Below are positions 48,688-56,155 of a stretch of DNA of 64,000 bases, piece by piece. Made by a program: the position numbers and the translations under genes. Position 1 is the first letter of the stretch. Every line of letters starts with the position of its first letter. The notes beneath the pieces were generated by a model. It was not told the DNA's origin. It did no database searches and saw only the letters and a program-made list of their open reading frames with translations. Source of the stretch: Alphaproteobacteria bacterium (GTDB taxonomy: Bacteria; Pseudomonadota; Alphaproteobacteria; Rickettsiales; SXRF01); NCBI GenBank assembly GCA_025362975.1, contig JANYES010000018.1, positions 83,309 to 147,308 of the forward strand, written 5' to 3'.

Positions 48688-48694
48688 TAAGCTA

Positions 48695-49546
48695 TTACTC
48701 CTTCGATTTGTCCTCAAAGACTTCATGCTGGCGATAGGCGCTGCGGGTCGCGGTGTAGGGGTCGAGCGAGTTGTAGTACAGCGTGTCGATCAGGTCGTTG
48801 TTGTTGTCGCGGGTGACGATACCGTCGGCGACAGCCTGACTCACTTCGATCAATGCGTCGTCTTCAACCCAGCCCACAGGGTCGATGAACCAGTCGCCGA
48901 TTTTGCCGGTGGTGTCGCGCGCCGAGGAGGGCCCGATGATCGGGAGGACTACGTATGGGCCGGAGGGAACGCCCCAATGGCCGAGGGTTTTGCCGAGGTT
49001 CTGCGGCATTTCATGCAGGCCCGTGCTTTCCTGGGCAAAGTCGTGGATGCCGCCGAGGCCGAAGGTGGTGTTGAGGATGAAGCGCCACAGCGAAGTGAAG
49101 GCCACGTTCGGGTTGAGGCGCAGGATGCCGTGCACTGTGTTGAGCGGTTCGGTGAGGTTGCTCAGGAAATTGCTGAAGGCGCGGCGGAAGCCGCGGGGCA
49201 CGACATAATCGTAACCGGAGATGAGGGGTTTGAAGACATGGCGATCGAAGAAGATGTTGAAATCCATGATCGGGTGGTTGAAGCCCTGCCACGGGTCGTT
49301 GACGTCGAAGGCGATAGAATCGGCGTCTTCCTTCATGTCGTAGTAACCGGTGGTGTGGGCGGTTTTCTTTTGTTTATGTTTATGCTTTTTGACGACCGGG
49401 GCGGCGGCTGCGGGAGCGGCGGCCTGATCGGCGGTGGGGGTGGAGACCGGGGCGGTTAACGCCGGGGAAACTGTCTGTGCCAGTGCGGGGGCCGTGATGA
49501 GGACGGCGGAAAGTGCGGTGGCGGTAAGCAAAAGGCGCAGGCGCAT
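48695..49546 (-). CDS. mlaA: MlaA/VacJ-like outer-membrane phospholipid protein
   Basis: MlaA removes mislocalised phospholipids from the outer leaflet of the outer membrane. The 283-residue protein has a signal peptide (LLLTATALSAVLITAPALA), a Pro/Ala-rich linker with a basic KKHKHKQKK patch, then the VacJ domain: FDVNDPWQGFNHPIMDFN, EPLNTVHGILRLNP, FGLGGIHDFA, TLGHWGVPSGPYVVLPIIGPSSARDT. No lipobox Cys is evident at the signal-peptide end, and the linker is longer than usual. mlaC follows by 7 bp. Confidence 0.93.
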   Translation of the reverse strand: MRLRLLLTATALSAVLITAPALAQTVSPALTAPVSTPTADQAAAPAAAAPVVKKHKHKQKKTAHTTGYYDMKEDADSIAFDVNDPWQGFNHPIMDFNIFFDRHVFKPLISGYDYVVPRGFRRAFSNFLSNLTEPLNTVHGILRLNPNVAFTSLWRFILNTTFGLGGIHDFAQESTGLHEMPQNLGKTLGHWGVPSGPYVVLPIIGPSSARDTTGKIGDWFIDPVGWVEDDALIEVSQAVADGIVTRDNNNDLIDTLYYNSLDPYTATRSAYRQHEVFEDKSKE

Positions 49547-49691
49547 CAGACAAATCCCTATTTCAAAAACACATTTACGTAGTTATAATTTCGTACAATT
49601 CCGGCGCATCATAATAGATTGATGTATGAACTGCTATCAAATAATAGCTTCGGACCCATTACCAACCAGTTAATAATGAGTAGAAAAATCT

Positions 49692-50144
49692 ATGCGTTAC
49701 ACGATTTGTTTTCCTGCCATGTTGCTTTTTTCGCCACTTGTTGCATGTACGCAACTGCTCACGGTTCAGCAGTCGCGCGATGCCATGTGGCAGGAGTATG
49801 GCGGGCAGCCAGTGGACAAGATTCTGGTGACGCTGGGGGCGCCTGAGCGCGAGACGAAGCTGACCGACGGGTCGCGGATGGTGATGTACCAGTTTAACTC
49901 GGTGTATGAGTCGGGGTCGGCTTATGAGCGGCAGGCTGTGTGCCAGGTGACGTTTATGGCAAAGCCGCCGAAATTCGTGATCGATAATGTGGCGATGAAG
50001 GGGGATGTATATGAATGTAATATGCTGGCGCAGGGGCATACGGGGTCGGTGAGGCATGCGGGGTTTGAATCGGCGACTCCTTACATGGGCGCGGGGCCGG
50101 GGATGGGGGCGCCGCCGGCTTATTTGTATCATTATCGGTATTAG
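49692..50144 (+). CDS. Putative small lipoprotein
   Basis: A 150-residue protein with a type II signal peptide: MRYTICFPAMLLFSP followed by the lipobox LVAC (Cys19). The mature part is acidic to neutral with PVDKILVTLGAPERETKLTDGSRM, a segment resembling small outer-membrane lipoproteins of the SmpA/OmlA-like type, two further Cys and a Gly/Pro/Tyr-rich tail (GAGPGMGAPPAYLYHYRY). Divergent from mlaA. Function unknown beyond probable envelope location. Confidence 0.75.
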   Translation: MRYTICFPAMLLFSPLVACTQLLTVQQSRDAMWQEYGGQPVDKILVTLGAPERETKLTDGSRMVMYQFNSVYESGSAYERQAVCQVTFMAKPPKFVIDNVAMKGDVYECNMLAQGHTGSVRHAGFESATPYMGAGPGMGAPPAYLYHYRY

Positions 50145-50190
50145 GATTAGGCCGCTGCATGGCGGGGGCTGTGAGTGTGGATAGGCGGTC

Positions 50191-50210
50191 CCCGTCATGC
50201 GGCGGGGTGG
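50191..50210. repeat. Short palindromic element, copy S2
   Basis: CCCGTCATGCGGCGGGGTGG, nearly the same as S1 at 48042-48060. It lies about 45 bp after the lipoprotein gene, consistent with a terminator-like stem. Confidence 0.5.
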
Positions 50211-50256
50211 AAGTTTACCATAAGGCGGCAGTTTGGAATTTGTTTTTATAATAGCT

Positions 50257-50345
50257 GTCATACCCGCGTAGGCGGGTATCTGATCCATAGCTGCGGGAGC
50301 AGCGTAAATGCTGTTCCCGGCGCGGACGCGCCTCCGCGCTGACAT
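50257..50345. repeat. Dispersed palindromic intergenic repeat, copy R7
   Basis: Left end GTCATACCCGCGTAGGCGGG and core GTTCCCGGCGCGGACGCGCC are intact; the right end is degenerate (CTCCGCGCTGACATG). It lies in the 523-bp gap between the lipoprotein and zeta-toxin-like genes. Confidence 0.8.
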
Positions 50346-50484
50346 GCCTAGAAAAACATGGGTGGAATGGTCAGGAAGGGTTTTTTATGCTCACGCGACC
50401 TGGCGGCTGGGGATGATGGGGTTAATTGTTCAGGAAGAAGCCTGTACACAAGTCGGAAATAAAAGGTAACGATTTCAAATGGGT

Positions 50485-50498
50485 GGGGTATATACCCC
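50485..50498. promoter_or_regulatory. Perfect 14-bp palindrome upstream of the zeta-toxin-like gene
   Basis: GGGGTATATACCCC is a perfect palindrome about 170 bp before the preferred start of the large downstream gene. It could be a repressor operator. The remaining part of the 50145-50667 gap holds S2, R7 and no convincing gene. Confidence 0.35.
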
Positions 50499-50667
50499 GG
50501 CGGCGTACCGGCAGGAGGCCAGAATATGCTTGAATTCGCAGGCGGGCATTGTAACCATAGCGTTACTAAAAATCAGTAGCGCAAGCGCAGGGACACTCGC
50601 CTTCAGCCGGACCAACCGGCATTCCCGCCGACTGCGCTGCCCAGGGCACTACAACGACGGGGAACTC

Positions 50668-53322
50668 ATGCCAGTGACGCAATTTGAATCCAATTTCGAG
50701 CAGATCGTACTCACGCAGGCGGCTATTTCCAGCGCGCAGCTGGTGAGCAAATGGATCGGCGATAAGAAAAAAGATGTCGCGCAATCCGAACAGGCCGAAG
50801 ATAACGCGCAGCGCTTTGCGCTGGTCAGTGTCCATGATCCGGACCGTGGCAATTCGCGCGCCGAGGTTGCAGAGAATTTGTTTAAGACGTTTACGGATTC
50901 GCATGCGACGATTTTTAAATATGCCTCGCAGTATGACAAGCAGCGCGAAAGCGACAGCGCGAGCGGGCGCGTGTTTCAGGTGGCGCAGCTGCGCATGCCG
51001 GAAAACGAGATGTATTTAAACAACCTGAAACAGATTTTCGTTGAATTCGCCGAGCGTAATTACTCCGAAGACGGCCAGTTGAAACCGGAGATCGACAGCA
51101 TCGAAAAAGCGGCGAAAGCCATGCAGGAACTGTACGAAACGCTGAAAGTGGCGAACCAGCAGGGCGCGAAGCATTTCGTCAAATTGCGCTATCTGCGCTT
51201 CCCGACGAGCGTGGTGCTGACGCAGTTGGGGTCGAGCGAGAAGTGGAAGGATTTGAACGACGGCCAAGGTGTGAATTTCAATCGCGGGGCGAAGCCGAAA
51301 CCGGGCGAGGATTTGGAGAAGCGCTTTATCGCGGCGTTTTCGGGCAAGCTCGACGAGGAGAACGAACGCGAATATCGCCGGACGAATAATCCCTCGAAAT
51401 ACATTCATCACTACGAGTCTTACGAGGTGATTGGCGGGCATCGTTTTGCGTGCCTGAAATTCGACGATCCGAAATGGAACCAGCGCACGCACTTGCTGAC
51501 CACGAACGGATATACCGTGGATTTGACGGATAGACTGCGTACGCAGTTGGAAGAGCAACTGCTCGACGGCGCGCGGCTGGAGAATTTGCAGATAGATTTC
51601 AAGCCGCCGCAGGATATGCACGAACCCGGAAACCAGCATGCAGCACAGCTGATGGAAGGCAATCGCCATGCGTGGCCGAGCGAAGCGGCGCCAGCGTTGC
51701 AGCGGCTGCAAAACCGGTTGAAGGTGATGAAAGAATCCGCCGAGATCGACGGGCATCCGCTTGAAAACGGTAAGGCGACGCTTGCGTGCATGGATGTCGA
51801 TATCCTCACGGGACTCAGCATGAAAGAATCGAAAACCGAGCCGAGCGAAACGACGCAGTTTGGGAAATTCATCAAGGACCATTTGAAAGATATCCGCGGC
51901 AATGTGCCCAAGGATTTGACGTCGATGAGCGATTTCGTGGCGCTGATGCCCGCACCCGGCGAAGGGTCTATGGATAAGGCACATCTCGACGCGCATCTGG
52001 ATAAGGTGTTTTCGAAACTGGCTGCGATTGCGCAAGGCGAACACGACCAGAACATGCTGGAAATTATCCAGTCGGCGCAGCCGAACGTGAAGGCGATTGC
52101 GCCGCGCGTGATGGCGGCGGTGGAAGAGCATTTCGCGGGCAAGAAAACGGCCGTCGAACTCGGCGAGAAAAAGCGATTTTTCTTCACAATCGGCGGCGTG
52201 GCGGCGGGCAAATCTAACGCGGCGCGAAGGGCCAAGGAAATCTGCGGCGATCATTTCGTGATGGCAGGGCTTGACGATGTGCGCGCGAGTTTCGACGCGC
52301 AGATGCTGAACCTTGTCAGCGATAACCATAATTTCGATTACAAGAATATCGAGCCGGTGGGGAAACTCGTGCGGGCGATGGTGCTGGAGCGCGGGCGCGA
52401 GCAGGGGTATCACATGCTGCTCGACGGTTCGGGGATTCCATATGAGGGGCGTTTCAAGCCGATTGTGACGGCGTTCAAGGGGCTGAAATACGAAACCAAC
52501 GTGCTGGCGTTCGACCGCACGCTGTATGTCAACGACGCGGAAGCGCGGCGCAAATCCGACCAGTACGATCCGTCGAAACAGCGCCACGCGCTATCGGATG
52601 CGCTGCTGTCACAGGGGCAACGCTGCGGGCGCGATTTGCGCGCGGTGCCGATCGATATTATCGCGAAGAACTATGCGTCAGTGCCGGATGCGCTGTTGCA
52701 GGCGACGGCGGATACGAACATCGATTCATGCTGGCTGCTCGACACCAATCCGAAACAGGCGCCGGACGGTTCCGGGCGCGCTAAGCCGTATATCTTGTCG
52801 TTCACGGCGGAAATCGGGCTCGACCAGCTGAAGAAAATAGACCGCCTTAACGGACCGGCGCTCAAAGCCGCCATTGAACAGATGGCCGAAACCGACAAGG
52901 GAGGCAAGCTCGACACGGCGCTGCACCATGATGGCTTCACGCCAAATAAGATTTCGGATGCGAAATGGAATTTCAAAGTCGTCGCCGAATTGCCGAACGA
53001 TCGCTACCGCATCGAAGTCATCAGCGACGACCAACGCTATTTAAGCACGCTGGAAAAAGGTCTGTTCAATATCGAAGCCACCGGCCCCGAGGAGTTGTTC
53101 AAACTCACACGCCCGATGAGCTTCGATGTCGAAGGCCTGTTCCAGAACAACGACCGCACGCTGAAAATGCAGCCCGAGCCGATCACCTACGAACCGTGGC
53201 CGGAAATCCCTAAAGCGACGGCGCATTCCATGCCCGCAAAAGGCCTCGTCTGCAAACCCTCCAGCATTACCCACGGCACCCGGGCCCGCGAGCGTAATGC
53301 CAGCGAAAAGATGGCTGTGTGA
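50668..53322 (+). CDS. Large protein with zeta-toxin-like P-loop kinase domain
   Basis: About 884 residues from the ATG at 50668 (MPVTQFESNFEQIV). An upstream in-frame ATG at 50479 would add 63 residues of non-coding character and is not favoured. The N-terminal 500 residues are hydrophilic and unrecognised. A P-loop GGVAAGKSNAA (Lys515) with FFFTI before it and GLDDVRASF after it, followed by MLLDGSGIPYEGRFKP, fits the zeta toxin/AAA kinase fold, which phosphorylates UDP-GlcNAc or nucleotides. The length and modular layout suggest a secreted effector or polymorphic toxin rather than a plasmid zeta toxin. No epsilon-type antitoxin is seen beside it. It ends 122 bp before tRNA-fMet. Confidence 0.72.
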   Translation: MPVTQFESNFEQIVLTQAAISSAQLVSKWIGDKKKDVAQSEQAEDNAQRFALVSVHDPDRGNSRAEVAENLFKTFTDSHATIFKYASQYDKQRESDSASGRVFQVAQLRMPENEMYLNNLKQIFVEFAERNYSEDGQLKPEIDSIEKAAKAMQELYETLKVANQQGAKHFVKLRYLRFPTSVVLTQLGSSEKWKDLNDGQGVNFNRGAKPKPGEDLEKRFIAAFSGKLDEENEREYRRTNNPSKYIHHYESYEVIGGHRFACLKFDDPKWNQRTHLLTTNGYTVDLTDRLRTQLEEQLLDGARLENLQIDFKPPQDMHEPGNQHAAQLMEGNRHAWPSEAAPALQRLQNRLKVMKESAEIDGHPLENGKATLACMDVDILTGLSMKESKTEPSETTQFGKFIKDHLKDIRGNVPKDLTSMSDFVALMPAPGEGSMDKAHLDAHLDKVFSKLAAIAQGEHDQNMLEIIQSAQPNVKAIAPRVMAAVEEHFAGKKTAVELGEKKRFFFTIGGVAAGKSNAARRAKEICGDHFVMAGLDDVRASFDAQMLNLVSDNHNFDYKNIEPVGKLVRAMVLERGREQGYHMLLDGSGIPYEGRFKPIVTAFKGLKYETNVLAFDRTLYVNDAEARRKSDQYDPSKQRHALSDALLSQGQRCGRDLRAVPIDIIAKNYASVPDALLQATADTNIDSCWLLDTNPKQAPDGSGRAKPYILSFTAEIGLDQLKKIDRLNGPALKAAIEQMAETDKGGKLDTALHHDGFTPNKISDAKWNFKVVAELPNDRYRIEVISDDQRYLSTLEKGLFNIEATGPEELFKLTRPMSFDVEGLFQNNDRTLKMQPEPITYEPWPEIPKATAHSMPAKGLVCKPSSITHGTRARERNASEKMAV

Positions 53323-53378
53323 GCGATATCCGCGCAGGCTTATGATTTATAAGCGGATATAAAGTATCACTTAAGGCA

Positions 53379-53407
53379 TAGACAGGCGACGAATCTTGCT
53401 CTATAAC
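53379..53407 (+). promoter_or_regulatory. Promoter of tRNA-fMet
   Basis: TAGACA (53379-53384) and TATAAC (53402-53407) are separated by 17 bp and lie about 38 bp before the tRNA 5' end. Spacing and position suit a stable-RNA promoter. Confidence 0.55.
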
Positions 53408-53444
53408 CCCTTTATCCCGGTGTACTACTGGGTTTACACGGTAT

Positions 53445-53499
<55 letters not shown>

Positions 53500-53521
<22 letters not shown>

Positions 53522-55092
53522 TTCAAATCCAACTGATTACCGACAACGCGCTGTAAAACGGCAGTAATGTTGTTTTGCAATTCGGCTTCCAAGTGGTTTT
53601 CGCGTCTATGGAGGCGAATACGATCTCCTATAAGCAGCTTGATTATTTCCCGTGCTTGCGAAGCATGGCCGGTCAGTTCCTGCTCTAAATGCGAGATAGC
53701 AACTTTGTAACGGTCTATGGCTTTCGGCAATATGCTGGAGACACTCTGCTTACTAGCATCCTTTACGCTCCGGCTTAAATTCACAATATCTTCCTCAGCC
53801 GTTTCTAATGCCTCTTTCGTAGATTCGGTAATAATGCCTGCCTTGATAGCGTTCATGATGTTGTCGCGTTGTTTCTCTGCTTCTTTCAATTGTTTTTGCA
53901 GTAGATCGGCATGGCCATCGTTTTTATAAGCCTCCAGAGTCCTGACGGCTTCGCGCTCGAATTTTTCCAGCGCGGTCGGTGAAAGCAACTGCTGCTTGAT
54001 ACCTTCTAATAGGCGTTCCTCGACAATATGACGGGAGACGGTGACACTGTTTGAGCATAGGCTGCTACCGCGCGTTTTATGCGTCATGCAGCCGTAACGC
54101 TCCTTAGCGCGGATTGTCATGTTGCCACCGCATTCAGCGCAGACCAGCAATCCAGAAAATAAATACCTCTGGGCATTGGAAACCGTAAATGTACCGGGAT
54201 AAGTTTGCCGGTTTTTCTTCTGGCGGATGCGCACTGCGTCAATAATATCGGGTGTGACTATACGCAGTTCAGTATTTTCGGTAACAATCCACTCCGATTC
54301 AGGACGTTCCTTGTAGGTGCGCTTACCCGTATCCGGGTGCTTAATCCATTCGCGCCGGTTCCAGATAAGGCGGCCTTCGTACATTTCATTTTCTAAAATG
54401 ACTTTTACGCCGGACATAGCCCATGTGCCGCCACGGGACGCCGGAATACCACTGCGGTTTAAGGTATCCGCTATCCAGCTATAGGAATAGCCTTCGGCGT
54501 ACCACGCATGAATCTGTCTTACTTGTTCTGCCTGCGATTGATCTATTTCATAGCGCACGGCTACTACCGCAGGGCGACCATACGCATCGTTTCGCGTTGC
54601 ATCCTCAATAGGTACGTTGCGATAGCCATAAGTACGACCGCCGCAATTATATCCTTTAAGTGCCTGCCCGGTCATGCCACGATGTGTTTTATCGCGCAAA
54701 TCATCAAGAAACATTTCATTCATGAGGCCCTTAAAGCCTGCATGAATCTTATGGCCTTTACGGGCGCTATCGTAGCCATCGGATACGCCGATAACCCGTA
54801 ATCCTTGCCACTGGAACCGTCGCAGCACGCCTTTCATTTCATAATCGTCACGCGATAGGCGGGAAAGGTCATCGATCATCAGCACGTCGAACATATGCGC
54901 CTCAGCGTCTTTTAGCATTTGCTGATAACCGGGACGTGCTTTTACTGCACCGCTAATCGCCTTGTCATGATAAACCTGCGCTATGGTAAAGCCCTCTCTT
55001 TCCACATGCCGGGTGCAGTTCCGCACTTGGTCATCAATCGATGATTCGCGTTGGTGGTCACCGCTATAGCGTGCGTAAATGGCTGTTTTCAT
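53500..55092 (-). CDS. Large serine recombinase (integrase of the island)
   Basis: A 530-residue site-specific recombinase. The resolvase domain begins MKTAIYARYSGDHQ with catalytic Ser10 and continues MIDDLSRLSRDDYEM. The recombinase domain has YNCGGRTYGYR and WAMSGVKVILENEMYEG. A zinc beta ribbon follows with CAECGGNM and YGCMTHKTRGSSLC, then a long coiled coil (residues about 380-500). The ATG at 55092 is chosen because AAGGGAG lies 7 bp upstream; earlier in-frame starts exist. The final seven codons and the TGA lie inside tRNA-fMet. It would integrate and excise the island carrying the Zorya genes. Confidence 0.93.
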
Positions 55093-55246
55093 GTTTTGCT
55101 CCCTTAGAGCAAGAATGATTGACTTCCTGAAGATACTTTTCAACCTCTATTTGTGCGATGAGGCAAATAAGCTGGTCAAGAGGGGAAAGAGATGTCCGCT
55201 TTTGGGCGGTGTCGAAGCCCATTTTACTATCTGCTACATTTTCCAT
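55064..55246 (-). CDS. Small hypothetical protein upstream of the recombinase
   Basis: A 60-residue frame overlapping the recombinase start by 29 bp and beginning 11 bp after the TraJ-like stop. It contains SPLDQLICLIAQIEVEKYLQEV, an amphipathic helix. No clear ribosome site precedes the ATG, so translation would rely on coupling to the upstream gene. It might be an excision or regulatory accessory; low certainty that it is real. Confidence 0.45.
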   Translation of the reverse strand: MENVADSKMGFDTAQKRTSLSPLDQLICLIAQIEVEKYLQEVNHSCSKGAKHENSHLRTL

Positions 55247-55257
55247 ATAGGGTGCCG

Positions 55258-55614
55258 CTAAATTTTCTTTACCGACTCAGATAGCTCCGCCTGTTTTGAT
55301 TGAATTTTCTGCAATAGCTCAGGAAGTGTTGGCAACGCTTGTTCCCTGCCTAGTGCCTGCCAAGCATCGTCATTGGTAAGCCAGATTTTAAGAAGGCCGC
55401 CCAGCTGTACAAGGTCAGAATTAATTTTTAATAATTCGAGGACGGCATTACGATCAAAAATAGTCTTTGGCTGGTAATGCATTCCCAGATTCCGCAGATA
55501 ACCAGAAACCGTCTGGCCGTGATTGGCCGCATTGCGTTGGATAGCGGTTTTTTCTTCGAGTAATACCGGCACGCGAAGATTGTGTGCTCTTTGCCTTGAT
55601 GGTTTCTTTTCCAT
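55258..55614 (-). CDS. TraJ/MobC-like relaxosome protein (ribbon-helix-helix)
   Basis: A protein of about 118 residues. The N-terminal block HNLRVPVLLEEKTAIQRNAANHGQTVSGYLRNLG has the ribbon-helix-helix pattern of IncP TraJ and MobC-type oriT-binding proteins: a short strand followed by an amide-rich helix and SGYLRNL. The rest is helical with LLKINSDLVQLGGLLKIWL, another segment conserved in this family. Such proteins bind next to nic and recruit the relaxase. A candidate oriT lies 220 bp upstream, just where the model predicts. The ATG at 55614 has GGGGAT before it; an ATG four codons earlier is possible. Confidence 0.82.
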   Translation of the reverse strand: MEKKPSRQRAHNLRVPVLLEEKTAIQRNAANHGQTVSGYLRNLGMHYQPKTIFDRNAVLELLKINSDLVQLGGLLKIWLTNDDAWQALGREQALPTLPELLQKIQSKQAELSESVKKI

Positions 55615-55835
55615 ATCATCCCCCATAAAGTGGTGGCAAAAGCCTTGTATGGCCTATAGCTCTACCTTACAGCACCTGTCGCTTTTGGGGGAGTGCGCGA
55701 CGACGCCAAATGTGTAGGGGAAATCCTATTTGTGTCGTCAGAGATGGGGGCGATTGTGATTGGCTTTTCCTAAAAAGGCGGTGCCGATGCCCGGCAGGGC
55801 ACAACTTATCGTTGAGCACAAAGTGCGAATAAGAC

Positions 55836-55868
55836 GTAATGTAGCCAACATTACACATCCTGCCCGCT
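55836..55868 (+). other. Candidate origin of transfer (oriT) with nic site
   Basis: A perfect inverted repeat, GTAATGT (55836-55842) and ACATTAC (55848-55854) with a 5-nt loop, is followed 8 bp later by the end of ATCCTG (55857-55862) and then CCCGC. In IncP/RP4 oriT the relaxase cuts ATCCTG|C 8 bp from a comparable inverted repeat, and the GCGAATAAG just upstream (about 55825-55833) is also IncP-like. The predicted cut is between 55862 and 55863 on this strand. A TraJ-like gene lies alongside, divergent from it. Nicking is not shown. Confidence 0.65.
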
Positions 55869-55934
55869 ATCTTATCTTAAATATTGGTACAATAAAAGTG
55901 CTGCAGAAAATTTGATTATTTATACATCAGGTGG

Positions 55935-55960
55935 GTTGATGCTGAGAGTGATATATCAAC
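55935..55960. promoter_or_regulatory. Inverted repeat between oriT and zorA
   Basis: GTTGAT and ATCAAC flank 14 bp, about 200 bp before zorA in a very AT-rich stretch. It may be an operator for the Zorya promoter. The rest of the 55615-56155 gap holds the oriT candidate; I saw no gene in it. Confidence 0.3.
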
Positions 55961-56155
55961 TTGAAAGATACATAACCATTAACTAATACGAGCATGAGGA
56001 TGAATTCTCAGTAAAAGCTGTAAATTATGACTAATTTTTACTGGAAATACCAAAAATTAACTACTTTATTAGTTTGTATGTGCTTGCATTTACAAGAAAA
56101 TGAGCCATAAATAACTATCAATTTTTCATAAAGATTAAAAAAGGATGGTTCCGTT

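Noticed and set aside
50479..50667. Extended N-terminus of the zeta-toxin-like gene
   Set aside because: The extra 63 codons cover a palindrome and have non-coding composition; the ATG at 50668 is more plausible.
51016..52587. Long minus-strand open frame of 523 codons
   Set aside because: It lies antisense to the zeta-toxin-like gene, is His/Arg-rich with no recognisable domain, and has no ribosome site; high GC favours such shadows.
55667..55858. 63-codon minus-strand frame in the oriT region
   Set aside because: No ribosome site, no recognisable protein features, and it overlaps the oriT hairpin.
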